Source: Natrinema sp. CBA1119
GTDB lineage: Archaea > Halobacteriota > Halobacteria > Halobacteriales > Natrialbaceae
Assembly (NCBI RefSeq): GCF_002572525.1
Contig: NZ_PDBS01000001.1
Coordinates: 992,001 to 1,056,000 of the forward strand
Direction: 5' to 3'
DNA: 64,000 nt
Shown: positions 25,285 to 33,847 of the stretch, piece by piece
Numbering within the stretch: position 1 is the first letter of the stretch
Layout of the letters: each line of letters begins with the position of its first letter
Position numbers and translations under genes: made by a program
Notes under the pieces: generated by a model
What the model was told of the DNA's origin: nothing
Seen by the model: only the letters and a program-made list of their open reading frames with translations
The model's database searches: none

Positions 25285-25344
25285 CGCTCCGTCGATCGAC
25301 CCAAAAACCGAACTCGCGGTCCGTCACTCGAGTAACCGAGGCCC

Positions 25345-27909
25345 TCACATCGAACGCGCGGAGTTACAGACGACCAGCGCGCTGCTCGCGGCCATCGCGA
25401 CGGCGGCGAACAGCGGGTTCAGGAGGCCGGCGACCGCCAGCGGGATCGCGACCGCGTTGTAGGCGAAGGCCCAGCCGAGGTTCTGGCGGATCCGCCGATG
25501 GGTGCTCGTCGCGATGTCGAACGTCTCCGCGACGGCCGTGAGATCGTCGCCGACGATCACCGCGTCGGCCGCGTCGGTCGCGAGCCGGGTCCCGCCGCCC
25601 ATCGCGATCCCGACATCTGCGGCGGCCAGCGCGGGCGCGTCGTTGCTCCCGTCGCCGACCATCGCGACCGTTCCTCGAGCCCGAAGCCGGTCGACCGTTT
25701 CGGCCTTCGCTTCCGGCGGCACGCCGGCGAAGACCTCGTCGACGCCCTCGAGCGAGCGGAAGGCCTCGGTCGCCGGCCCCTCGTCACCGGTGAGGACGAC
25801 GACCTCGCGCCCGTCGGCGAGCGTCTCGAGCGCGTCGTCCAGTTCCTCGCGGGGCGAGTCCCCGACGACGATCAGCCCGCGAGCCCGATCGTCCCAGCCG
25901 ACGACGACGGGAACGCGACCGGCCGCGCGAGCGTCGTCGATCCGCGGCTCGAGGGCGTCGGGAACCGCGAGCCCGCGCTCCCGGAGGAAGTCGGGGTGGC
26001 CGACGACGACGCGCTCGCCGTCGACGAGGCCGCTGACGCCGCGGTCGGCGTGCTCGAATTCCTCGACGGCGCTGTTCGCGACGGTGTCGCTCGCCGCGCG
26101 GTCGGCCGCGGCGTCGGCCACGGCTTGCGCGATCGGATGCTCGGAGAGCGCTTCGACCGCGCCGGCGCGCCGGAGCAGTTCGTCGGCGTTCCGGTCACTC
26201 ACACCTCCGTTGCCGCCGTCGGTCGCGCGAACGCCCTCGTCATCATCGTCGATCGCGTGAGCCCCTCCGTCGCCGTCGTCGACGGTGTGAACGCTCTCGA
26301 CGGCCATCGTCCCCGTCGTGAGCGTTCCCGTCTTGTCGAGGACGACCACGTCGATGTCTGGCGCGTCCTCGAAGATCGTCTCCGCGGCGACGACGATACC
26401 CCGCTCGGCGGCGGTCTGAACGCCCGCGGCGATCGCCAGCGGGGTCGCGAGCCCGAGCGCGCACGGACAGGAGACGATCACGACCGTCAGCCCGAGCAAC
26501 AATGCAGTCGACGCGCTCGAGCCGGTCGCGAGCGAGACGGCGGCCGTCCCGACGGCGAGGACGACCACCAGCGGAACGAAGACGGTCGCGAGTTTGTCAG
26601 CGAGCCGCTGGACGCCCGGCCGCGAACTCTGAATCGACCAGAGCAGGGAGACGAGCCGATCGAGAGTGCTCTCGGCCTCGTCGCCGACCGCGATGACGAT
26701 CGGGGCGTCGGTGACGACGGTGCCGCCGCGGACGAAATCACCCGCACGCTTCCCGACGGGCAGGGATTCGCCGGTGATCAGCGACTCGTCGACGGCGGCG
26801 GATCCCTCTCGGATCTCGCCGTCGAGGGGAACCCGCTCGCCGGGTCGGACGAGGAGCCGGTCGCCGGGCTCGATGGCCTCGAGCGGGACGGTCTCGCCGC
26901 TCTCGAGGCGGGCCTCGTCGACCTGCTGCTCGGTCAGTTCGGCGAGCAGTCCGGTCGCGCGGCGCTTGACCGACGTCTCGTAGTGGGTGCCCGCGGTGAC
27001 GACGAGGACGATTGCGACGGTGACATCGAAGTAGAGGTGGCTGTGACCGAGCAGTACGGCGACTGCGCTGTAGCCGTACGAGCCGAGCGCGGCCGTCGCC
27101 ACGAGCAGGTCCATGTTCGGCCGACCCGCCCGGAGGCTGACGAACGCGCCCCGGAGGATCGGATAGCCGGTGTAGAAGAGGATGAACGACGTGAACAGCC
27201 AGATGTTCGCCGAGAGAAAGGCGGTCTCGTAGCCGCCGAAGTCGGCGACCGGCTCGAGGCCGAAGTAGGTCGGGTAGAGGAACAGGACGTACCACACCAT
27301 GACCATCATCCCGAAGAAGCCGCCCAGCAAGAGCGGGGCGAGGCCGTCGTCGGCTCCCGCGTCACCGTCGGCGGCCGATCGATCGGCCGCGGTGTAGCCG
27401 TAGCCGGAGACGAGATCGGGAAGGTCGTCGGCTGCGAGCCGGTCGGGATCGTAGACGAGCCGGATCGTGTCCGTCGCGTAGCTCGCCGTCGCGCCGAGAA
27501 CACCCGGTTCGCGCTCGGCGGTCGTCTCGAGGAAGGCCTCGCACGTCGAGCAGTGCATGCCATCGACCGCGAGGAAGGCGTCCTCGCCGTCGAGGTCGTC
27601 GAGATTGCGGTCGCGATCGCGGTCGTCCCCGACCCGGTCTCGCTGGTCGAGCCTCGATTGCACCGCCGACTCGTCCGGTGCATCGTCCGCTCGCTCGAGG
27701 GTTCGGTGGACCTCGAGACAGCCCCGACAGCAAAAGGTTCCGTTCACGTCGGAGGCAACGATCGGCTCCGCGGGAGTCGGCAGGTCACAGAGGTCGCAGG
27801 TGTCGGTGTCAGCGTCGGTACCGGCGCTCGGTTCGCCGGCCGCGCTCGAGCCGTCGGTCTCCGTTGTGGATCCGGACGAGCGCTCGGTCGGCGGTGAGTC
27901 CTGTGCCAT
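25345..27909 (-). CDS. Copper-translocating P-type ATPase (CcoI/CopA-like)
   Basis: This 854-residue P1B-type ATPase moves Cu(I) across the membrane. The N-terminal metal-binding region (residues 38-64) carries Cys in CDLC and CCRGC; an HMA domain follows, with GMHCSTC at 118-123. The membrane transport motif CPC is at 481-483. ATPase motifs are TGES at 379-382, DKTGT at 525-529 and GDGSNDAP in the hinge region. The start is the ATG at 27909; longer frames through 28608 are antisense to the next gene. It lies beside a SafE-like gene and the ba3 oxidase operon, the arrangement of CcoI-type pumps that deliver copper to oxidases. That role is inferred. Confidence 0.93.
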   Translation of the reverse strand: MAQDSPPTERSSGSTTETDGSSAAGEPSAGTDADTDTCDLCDLPTPAEPIVASDVNGTFCCRGCLEVHRTLERADDAPDESAVQSRLDQRDRVGDDRDRDRNLDDLDGEDAFLAVDGMHCSTCEAFLETTAEREPGVLGATASYATDTIRLVYDPDRLAADDLPDLVSGYGYTAADRSAADGDAGADDGLAPLLLGGFFGMMVMVWYVLFLYPTYFGLEPVADFGGYETAFLSANIWLFTSFILFYTGYPILRGAFVSLRAGRPNMDLLVATAALGSYGYSAVAVLLGHSHLYFDVTVAIVLVVTAGTHYETSVKRRATGLLAELTEQQVDEARLESGETVPLEAIEPGDRLLVRPGERVPLDGEIREGSAAVDESLITGESLPVGKRAGDFVRGGTVVTDAPIVIAVGDEAESTLDRLVSLLWSIQSSRPGVQRLADKLATVFVPLVVVLAVGTAAVSLATGSSASTALLLGLTVVIVSCPCALGLATPLAIAAGVQTAAERGIVVAAETIFEDAPDIDVVVLDKTGTLTTGTMAVESVHTVDDGDGGAHAIDDDDEGVRATDGGNGGVSDRNADELLRRAGAVEALSEHPIAQAVADAAADRAASDTVANSAVEEFEHADRGVSGLVDGERVVVGHPDFLRERGLAVPDALEPRIDDARAAGRVPVVVGWDDRARGLIVVGDSPREELDDALETLADGREVVVLTGDEGPATEAFRSLEGVDEVFAGVPPEAKAETVDRLRARGTVAMVGDGSNDAPALAAADVGIAMGGGTRLATDAADAVIVGDDLTAVAETFDIATSTHRRIRQNLGWAFAYNAVAIPLAVAGLLNPLFAAVAMAASSALVVCNSARSM

Positions 27910-27911
27910 CG

Positions 27912-28778
27912 TTAGAACAGTGGGGTGTACGGCAGCGGCAGGTGCGGGAGGTGGATTCCGTACAGCATCAGCCCGTGCGAGAGGGGGATGTAGCCGAGAA
28001 CGATGAACGCTGCGCCCAGGCCGCGGTGGAGCCGAACGCGCGTCTCGGCGCCGATCGTGGTCATGACGGTGCCGTAGGCGAACAGCGTAGGGATCGTCCC
28101 GAGTCCGAGGACGCCCAGCGAGAGTGCTCCGCGCGTCGGCGAGCCGAGCGAGAACGCGTAGAGGTAGGCCGGGTAGATGATCGGACACGGCATGAGCCCG
28201 TGGACCGCGCCGAGCGCCACGATCCCCGGCGACGTCGCGAGTCGATCGACCCGACTCGAGAGCAGCCCCGAGAGGCGGCGGAACAGCGCGCCGACGACGG
28301 GGAGGTCGTGGCCGGGGACGGCAGTCCGCCCGCGCACGTAGTAGAGCCCGCTCGCGATGATCGCGATTCCGACGAGGATCCCCGTCGCGCCCCTGACGCC
28401 ATCGCCGACCGCGGCGACGGCCTCGCTCGAGGCGATCGTGACCGCGCCCAGCAGGCCGAACAGGCCGCCGATGGCCGCGTAACTGGCCGTTCGACCGAGG
28501 TTGAACAGGGCGTGCTGGCGCACCTCGTAGCCAGTGAGCGTATCGTCGCGGCGCTTGTCGCTCGCGGCACCGATTCGGTCGGCGTAGGTCGTCACAAGCG
28601 GCCCGCACATTCCCAGGCAGTGTGCACCCGCGAGGAGTCCGACGACGAAGAGCACGAGCAGGTTTACACGCTCGAGTCCGGTCCCCGCTCCCGTGGCTTC
28701 GATCAGCGGAGGGACGGCCGAAAGCCGGCCGTATTCGAGTGGCGCGCCGAGTACGGGGGCGGTCGATGCGACTGACAT
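27912..28778 (-). CDS. SafE/TauE-family membrane protein (CcoH/Cu handling)
   Basis: This 288-residue protein has about six membrane helices and the family signature LLAGAHCLGMCGPLVTTYAD near residue 55, plus AVHGLMPCPIIYPAYLYA near residue 195. Cys in GAHCLGMCG and MPCP recur in sulfite exporter/cytochrome biogenesis proteins. It starts two bases upstream of the Cu ATPase (27909), so they are co-transcribed, matching oxidase copper-insertion clusters. The transported substrate is not certain. Confidence 0.88.
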   Translation of the reverse strand: MSVASTAPVLGAPLEYGRLSAVPPLIEATGAGTGLERVNLLVLFVVGLLAGAHCLGMCGPLVTTYADRIGAASDKRRDDTLTGYEVRQHALFNLGRTASYAAIGGLFGLLGAVTIASSEAVAAVGDGVRGATGILVGIAIIASGLYYVRGRTAVPGHDLPVVGALFRRLSGLLSSRVDRLATSPGIVALGAVHGLMPCPIIYPAYLYAFSLGSPTRGALSLGVLGLGTIPTLFAYGTVMTTIGAETRVRLHRGLGAAFIVLGYIPLSHGLMLYGIHLPHLPLPYTPLF

Positions 28779-28784
28779 GATATC

Positions 28785-28905
28785 ACGAACGGTTACGAAC
28801 GGTTACGGGCAGAGCCGTCACGATCGGTCACGAGCGGTGTCGATACGCGTGCGAGGGTTACGAGTGGTCACGAGCGGTATCGGTTCGAGTACAACGGGTG
28901 TCATC
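28785..28905. repeat. Imperfect short repeats of ACGAACGGTTACG type
   Basis: A run of related units (CGAACGGTTACGAACGGTTA, CGATCGGTCACGAGCGGTGT, CGAGTGGTCACGAGCGGTAT) fills the gap between the SafE-like gene and the small oxidase gene. The spacing is irregular. It may be a repeat expansion or regulatory sites. Confidence 0.5.
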
Positions 28906-28917
28906 CGGCGGGACGAA

Positions 28918-29148
28918 TCAACCGGCTGTGCCGTTTCCGTCGCCACCGTGGTCGTGTCCGTGGCCGTCGCCGTGCGTTCCCTCGACCGGCGACATCGCGA
29001 GGTACAGCGAGCCAATGATGAGAACTACGTTAACCGCGCTGACGACACCGGCAAGTCCCGAGTCGGTAACACCGTAGATAAGTACCGGGACGATCGCGAG
29101 CAGCCCCGCGGTCGCCGCGAGTCGGGGCGTGACTGTCTCGAGGGCCAT
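28918..29148 (-). CDS. Small membrane protein of the ba3 oxidase cluster, His-rich tail
   Basis: This 76-residue protein has two hydrophobic segments (AATAGLLAIVPVLIYGV and GVVSAVNVVLIIGSLYLAM) and a tail GDGHGHDHGGDGNG, which could bind copper or another metal. Similar proteins lie next to haloarchaeal ba3 oxidases and have been annotated as oxidase-linked, from memory. On the minus strand TATTAAAC lies about 29 bases upstream of its ATG (29148), consistent with a leaderless transcript. Confidence 0.75.
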   Translation of the reverse strand: MALETVTPRLAATAGLLAIVPVLIYGVTDSGLAGVVSAVNVVLIIGSLYLAMSPVEGTHGDGHGHDHGGDGNGTAG

Positions 29149-29247
29149 ACCGGTACTGGGAACGACTGACGTTTAATACCCCCTGCTATTTTCACGGTTC
29201 GGGAATAACGGCTGGCCGTAAGTCACCCCCTTACCCTACTCATCCGT

Positions 29248-29472
29248 ATGAGCTCTCAAACACACCAACAGGATTCTGGAACGCATCAACAGGATCCCGA
29301 ACACGTTCGCACGATCGGTCACGACGAGTATGATCCGATCGGGACGCTGATCCTGATCGCGATCTACTTCGTGATACTGGTATTGCTGTGGCTGTTCATG
29401 TATTTCGTCGAGTTTCTCGGAAACGGCCCGACCGTGATCGGCGCGCTCCTCACGGTGGTGGGGCTGGCATGA
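29248..29472 (+). CDS. ba3-type oxidase subunit IIa-like protein
   Basis: This 74-residue protein has a hydrophilic, Gln/His-rich N-terminus and one or two membrane helices (ILIAIYFVILVLLWLFMYFV). Size, position directly before subunit II, and ATGA overlap with it (ATG at 29469, TGA at 29470-29472) fit subunit IIa (CbaD-like) of ba3 oxidases. The sequence is short, so the match rests largely on position. Confidence 0.75.
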   Translation: MSSQTHQQDSGTHQQDPEHVRTIGHDEYDPIGTLILIAIYFVILVLLWLFMYFVEFLGNGPTVIGALLTVVGLA

Positions 29473-30281
29473 ACATTCACACCTACGAGAAGGTCTGGCT
29501 GGTCGCGTCGATGGTGTTGATCGTCGGCTTCATCGCGACGATCACGTACGGCGCGATCGGCCCCGGCATCGCGATGATAAACGACGAGGGCGGTGACATC
29601 AGTCCGGACGCTATCGCCGACGACGAGCGGTTCGACGACCCCGGCGTCGAACACGTCGGCGGCAACGAGTACGAGGTGGCCGTCATCGCGCAGGCGTGGT
29701 CGTACTCACCGAGCGAGATCGAAGTGCCGGCCAATAGCGAGGTCACGTTTTACGTCACGAGCCTGGACGTGACACACAGCTTCTCCGTCGTCGGGACGAA
29801 CGTCAACACGATGGTCGTCCCCGGACAGGTCTCGGAGATGACAGTCCAGTTCGACGAACCGGGGGAGTACGGCATTCTCTGTAACGAGTACTGCGGGGAG
29901 TTCCACCACACGATGGAGGGGAAACTGAACGTCGTCCCCGAAGACGAGTTCGACCTGACCGAGCTGTCCGTCGAGGCCCCCGACGAGGTCGCGGCGGGTA
30001 ACGAGACAACGATCAACGCGACCGTGTCAAACGGGATGCAAACCGACCTCGAGACGACCGCGACCCTCGAGATCGGCGACCAGACGGACGAGCGCGATGT
30101 GACGGTCTCGGGCGACAGTAGCGAGACCGTCGAGTTCCCGGTCGACACCGCCGAACTGGAGCCAGGCGAGTACGACTGGACGGTCACCGTCGACGGCTAC
30201 GAGGAGACCGGAACGCTCTCGATCACCGACGCGACCGCCGGCGGTGACGGCGGTTCCGACGGAGGTGACGGCGATGCGTAA
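29469..30281 (+). CDS. cbaB: Cytochrome ba3 oxidase subunit II with extra C-terminal domain
   Basis: This 270-residue protein accepts electrons from a soluble carrier into CuA. An N-terminal membrane helix (KVWLVASMVLIVGFIATITY) precedes the CuA domain: His103 in VTHSF, then CNEYCGEFHHTM with C138, E140, C142, H146 and M149. Residues 155-255 form an extra beta-rich domain (LSVEAPDEVAAGNETTINAT ... EYDWTVTVDG) like a CARDB-type adhesion domain, which most subunit II proteins lack. It overlaps cbaD-like and cbaA genes by 4 and 8 bases. Confidence 0.92.
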   Translation: MNIHTYEKVWLVASMVLIVGFIATITYGAIGPGIAMINDEGGDISPDAIADDERFDDPGVEHVGGNEYEVAVIAQAWSYSPSEIEVPANSEVTFYVTSLDVTHSFSVVGTNVNTMVVPGQVSEMTVQFDEPGEYGILCNEYCGEFHHTMEGKLNVVPEDEFDLTELSVEAPDEVAAGNETTINATVSNGMQTDLETTATLEIGDQTDERDVTVSGDSSETVEFPVDTAELEPGEYDWTVTVDGYEETGTLSITDATAGGDGGSDGGDGDA

Positions 30282-32025
30282 CGCCTACGTCGACCAGTTC
30301 CCGACCGAAGCGCGCGTGATCAAGGCGGCGTTCTGGAGCTCCTTCATCGCGCTGGCGATCGGCGGCTCGCTCGGCCTCGTGCAGGCGCTCCACCGGACGG
30401 ACGTCTTCCGGTTCCTCGAGTCGCCGGACTACTATACCGTCCTGACCGCCCACGGCGTCTTGCTGGCGATCTCGTTCACGATCTTCTTCCTCGTAGGAGT
30501 CTTTACCTGGGCGGTGACGACCAGCCTCGATCGCGGTGTCGAAGACATTCGATTCACGTGGGGCTGGTACGCCATGATGGTGGTCGGAACGGTGCTGGTC
30601 GGCGTCACGATCTTCGCCGGATTCCTCGAGGAACCGCCCGTGGTTCTCGGCTCGGAACTGTACGCGGACGTCCTCTTTACGTTCTACGCGCCGCTGCAGG
30701 CACACCCCTTCTTTTACATCGGGCTGGTGCTGTTCGTCGTCGGCTCTTGGCTCGCCGGGGTCGACTGGTTCCGAACGTGGTGGGCCTGGCGGAGCGAGAA
30801 CCCCGACGAACGGATCCCGCTCCCGACGTTCATGGTGTTGACGACGACGCTGTTCTGGTACATCTGTACGCTTGGCGTCGCGCTGTCGATACTCGTCTTC
30901 TTGCTGCCGTGGTCGCTGGGGCTCGTCGACTCCGTCAATCCGCTGTTGACCAGAACGCTGTTCTGGTACTTCGGACACGCCGTCGTCTACTTCTGGCTCA
31001 TGCCGACGTACATCCTGTGGTACACGATGTTGCCGAAGTTCTCCGGCGGCAAACTGTTCAGCGACCCGCTCGCACGCGTCGTCTTCGTGCTGTTCCTGTT
31101 GCTCTCGACGCCGCTGGGCATTCACCACCAGTACCTGGATCCGGGCATCGCTGAAGGGTTCAAGTTCATCGCGATGACGAACACGATGTTCCTCCTCCTG
31201 CCGAGTCTGCTCACCGCCTTTACCGTCGTCGCCAGCATGGAACACGGTGCGCGCCAGCGCGGCGGCGAGGGCTACGTCGGCTGGCTCACGGCGCTGCCCT
31301 GGCGCGATCCGATCTTTACCGGCATGGCGCTCGCTGGGCTGATGTTCGCCGCGGCCGGCTTCTCCGGCATGATCAACGCGGGGATGAACATCAACTACCT
31401 CGTCCACAACACGTGGTGGGTCGTCGGCCACTTCCATCTGACCGTCGGCACCGCCGTTGCGTTGACCTTCATGGCGTCCGCCTACTGGTTCATTCCGCAG
31501 TTGACCGGTAAGGAGCTCTGGAACCGCTCGGTCGCGCTGGGGCAGGTACTGCTCTGGTTTATCGGAATGACGTTCATGTCGAACGCGATGCACCGATCCG
31601 GGCTGTTCGGAATGCCCCGCCGGACCGCCGAACCGCAGTACCAGGGCTTCGAGTTCGAGCCCGCCGTGGGCACCGTCGGCGAGATCAACGCGCAGGTCGC
31701 CCTCGGCGCGGTGTTACTGACCGTGTCGCTGGCCCTGTTCCTCCTGAACATGGTCATGACCTCGTTCAACGAGACCAGCGACGCGATCCCCGACAACACC
31801 TTTGCCGGCACGCTCTCGGGCCCCGAGGACTCGCCGGCCATCCTCGACAACCTCGCGCTCTGGACCGCGATCGCCGTCGTCCTCGTGATCTTCGCGTACA
31901 CGCTCCCGCTGGCGAGCATCATCGACGGGAGCGGTCTGTTCGGCTCCGATATCGACGGCTTCCAGCTCGGCATCGAGACCGGTCGCGCACTCGTCCTCGA
32001 GTCCATCCGGGAGGTGGTCCCCTAG
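30274..32025 (+). CDS. cbaA: Cytochrome ba3 oxidase subunit I
   Basis: This 583-residue subunit is the heme-copper catalytic core that reduces O2 and pumps protons. It has about 13-14 membrane helices. Key motifs are TAHGVLLAISF (low-spin heme ligand), FGHAVVYFWLMPTY (CuB His with the cross-linked Tyr), IHHQYLDPG (two CuB His) and VHNTWWVVGHFHLTVG (heme ligands). The chosen start is MRNAYVDQ, overlapping subunit II by 8 bases; the first ten residues of the longer frame lack hydrophobicity. An adjacent electron donor (halocyanin) is not present. Confidence 0.95.
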   Translation: MRNAYVDQFPTEARVIKAAFWSSFIALAIGGSLGLVQALHRTDVFRFLESPDYYTVLTAHGVLLAISFTIFFLVGVFTWAVTTSLDRGVEDIRFTWGWYAMMVVGTVLVGVTIFAGFLEEPPVVLGSELYADVLFTFYAPLQAHPFFYIGLVLFVVGSWLAGVDWFRTWWAWRSENPDERIPLPTFMVLTTTLFWYICTLGVALSILVFLLPWSLGLVDSVNPLLTRTLFWYFGHAVVYFWLMPTYILWYTMLPKFSGGKLFSDPLARVVFVLFLLLSTPLGIHHQYLDPGIAEGFKFIAMTNTMFLLLPSLLTAFTVVASMEHGARQRGGEGYVGWLTALPWRDPIFTGMALAGLMFAAAGFSGMINAGMNINYLVHNTWWVVGHFHLTVGTAVALTFMASAYWFIPQLTGKELWNRSVALGQVLLWFIGMTFMSNAMHRSGLFGMPRRTAEPQYQGFEFEPAVGTVGEINAQVALGAVLLTVSLALFLLNMVMTSFNETSDAIPDNTFAGTLSGPEDSPAILDNLALWTAIAVVLVIFAYTLPLASIIDGSGLFGSDIDGFQLGIETGRALVLESIREVVP

Positions 32026-32235
32026 ATGCGCATCTCGAAGGGCGCGCTGTTGGTCGTTATCGCCGTCCTCGTGCCAGTTATCGTCGAGCTCCGAACGGCC
32101 CTCTCGTGGTTCGGCATCGAACTGTCCATCCTCGAGTCGCTCGGGCTGAGCGCAGTGCTCATCCTCGGGCTGGTGCTCTGGGCGGTGTGGCCGCCCGACG
32201 GTGACGCCGAGGCCGACCCCTCAAGTTCGAACTGA
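32026..32235 (+). CDS. Small membrane subunit of the oxidase operon
   Basis: This 69-residue protein starts one base after subunit I ends. It has two membrane helices (ALLVVIAVLVPVIVEL and LGLSAVLILGLVLWAVW) and a short acidic tail ending DPSSSN. The immediate position suggests a small accessory subunit (CbaC-like) of the ba3 oxidase. Family identity is by context only. Confidence 0.72.
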   Translation: MRISKGALLVVIAVLVPVIVELRTALSWFGIELSILESLGLSAVLILGLVLWAVWPPDGDAEADPSSSN

Positions 32236-32376
32236 GGCTCGCGCTGTTTCTTGCTCGGTTCTCCGTTTACTACGCATCGGGGAGTATCGGAGACGGTCAT
32301 GATTCGGAAGACAGGACCAAGAGACACGACCGAATCGAGAATTACGAACCGCCCCGGGTGGCGACGATACACCCTC

Positions 32377-33420
32377 TCAGAACGCGTCGCGTTCCCGAAG
32401 CCGATCGACCACGTCTCGGACCCGCTGCGATGCTCCCCGCGGCGCGACGAGGATCCGATCGTCGAACGCGGCGACGATCAACTCATCAACCTCGAGCAGT
32501 GAGACGTGTGAATCGGGCGCGGCGACGACGTTGTCCGCCGCGTCGATCGAGCGGACGTCTCCCGCGACGGTATCGTTCGCCGCGTCGTTCGCGTCGCCGT
32601 CAGCGCCCGTCTCGAGCGCTCGTCCGACCGCGTCCCACGTCCCGAGGTCGTCCCACTCGACGGACAGCGGCGTCAGGAAGACGTCGGTCGCGCGCTCCAT
32701 GATCGCGTAATCCACGCTGACCGACTCGACCGCGTCGAAGCCCCGCTCCGGCTCGCCGTCCTCGAGCGCGTCGACCAGCGGTGCGAGCGGCGAGTCGCGC
32801 GCTTCCCGCAGTAACGCACCGGGCGTCCAGGCGAAGATCCCGGCGTTCCAGTACGCGCCGGACTCGAGGAGCCCCTTTGCGCCCGTTCGGTCCGGCTTTT
32901 CGGTGAACCGCTCGACTGCGGCGTACGCGTCGCGCTCGCCGAAATCTCCCCGTTCGGGAACGATGTAGCCGTAGCCCGTCGCTGGCCGCGTCGGCTCGAC
33001 GCCCAGCGTGACCAGCCCGTCCGTTTCGGCCGCGATTTCGGCCGCGCGCTCGAGCCGTGTGGCAAACGCCGCGTCGTCGGTGACGTGGTGGTCACTGGGG
33101 AGACAGACCAGGACTGGCTCCCGATCGAACCGCTCGCGGAGCCGCCAGGCGGCGTAGACCAGCGCCGGGCCGGTGTCCTTGCCGTCGGGTTCGACCAGCA
33201 CGCCCGCTTCGGGTGCGTGCTCGTGGATATCGTCCGCAAAAGCGTCGCGGGTCAGGACGTAGCGTTCGTCGGCAAACGCAGTCCGAGCCATCGTCCCCGA
33301 GAGCAGCGAGCGCTCGCCATCGAACGCGAAGAACTGTTTCGGCCGGTCGCTTCGGCTCGCGGGGTAGAGTCGGCTGCCGATGCCGCCGGCGAGGACGCAG
33401 GCGACGATTGGCCGATCCAT
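32377..33420 (-). CDS. Mannose-1-phosphate guanylyltransferase-like nucleotidyltransferase
   Basis: This 347-residue NTP transferase activates a sugar-1-phosphate. The signature GGIGSRLYPASRSDRPKQF is at the N-terminus, with EPDGKDTGPALVYA, CLPSDHHV, GVEPTRPATGYGYI, FTEKPDR and GAYWNAGIFAWTP typical of GDP-mannose pyrophosphorylases. A C-terminal part follows (VSVDYAIMERATDVFLTPL, VEWDDLGTWDAVGRAL). GDP-mannose would feed N-glycosylation or surface polysaccharide. The start ATG is at 33420; a longer in-frame start would overlap the small gene upstream. Confidence 0.88.
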   Translation of the reverse strand: MDRPIVACVLAGGIGSRLYPASRSDRPKQFFAFDGERSLLSGTMARTAFADERYVLTRDAFADDIHEHAPEAGVLVEPDGKDTGPALVYAAWRLRERFDREPVLVCLPSDHHVTDDAAFATRLERAAEIAAETDGLVTLGVEPTRPATGYGYIVPERGDFGERDAYAAVERFTEKPDRTGAKGLLESGAYWNAGIFAWTPGALLREARDSPLAPLVDALEDGEPERGFDAVESVSVDYAIMERATDVFLTPLSVEWDDLGTWDAVGRALETGADGDANDAANDTVAGDVRSIDAADNVVAAPDSHVSLLEVDELIVAAFDDRILVAPRGASQRVRDVVDRLRERDAF

Positions 33421-33421
33421 G

Positions 33422-33733
33422 TTACCAGGTCTCGATTCGTCCTTCGCGGACGTCCTCCGCACATCCCTCGCAGTCGGGGTGGCCCGCCTCGTAACAGGCC
33501 GGCCGGTACTCGTCGTCGAGCTTCGCCGCCCGCTGTTCGGCGTAGCGCCGACAGACGATCTTCGCCCGCCCCGCATCGTCCGACGGCAACTCGCGGGCGT
33601 TTTTCGCCACCTCGTAGGCCTCGCGGGCCTCCTCGAGTTGGCCGTCGGTCGATCTGCGAAGCTCCTCGAACTGTTCGCCCGCGCCCTGCAGCGTCGAGCG
33701 CAGGATCCGCTCGAGCCGACGCCGATCCGCCAT
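33422..33733 (-). CDS. Conserved haloarchaeal hypothetical protein (DUF7091-like)
   Basis: This 103-residue protein starts MADRRRLERILRSTLQGAG, has a helical N-terminal half (FEELRRSTDGQLEEAREAYE) and a C-terminus with Cys in CRRYAEQR, CYEAGHPDCEGC that may bind zinc. It ends one base before the nucleotidyltransferase start, so both are probably in one transcript. I recall this as a haloarchaea-only family with no known function. The longer in-frame start at 33949 is unlikely because the segment is antisense to the next gene's start. Confidence 0.8.
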   Translation of the reverse strand: MADRRRLERILRSTLQGAGEQFEELRRSTDGQLEEAREAYEVAKNARELPSDDAGRAKIVCRRYAEQRAAKLDDEYRPACYEAGHPDCEGCAEDVREGRIETW

Positions 33734-33847
33734 TGGACACCCGTTCGACCGGCGGGCACATAGGCCCGTCGGCGACGGCGGCCGTCGGAGTCGGCGACGC
33801 GGAATCGATGACAACGACTTTGCCCGACTCTCCCGTCGAGTACGGAC

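Noticed and set aside
25498-27897. 799-residue plus-strand frame opposite the copper ATPase
   Set aside because: The minus strand carries CPC, TGES, DKTGT and GDGSNDAP in the right order; the plus frame has no recognisable motif.
30223-31593. 456-residue minus-strand frame in the oxidase operon
   Set aside because: It lies antisense to subunit I, whose heme and copper ligands are all present.
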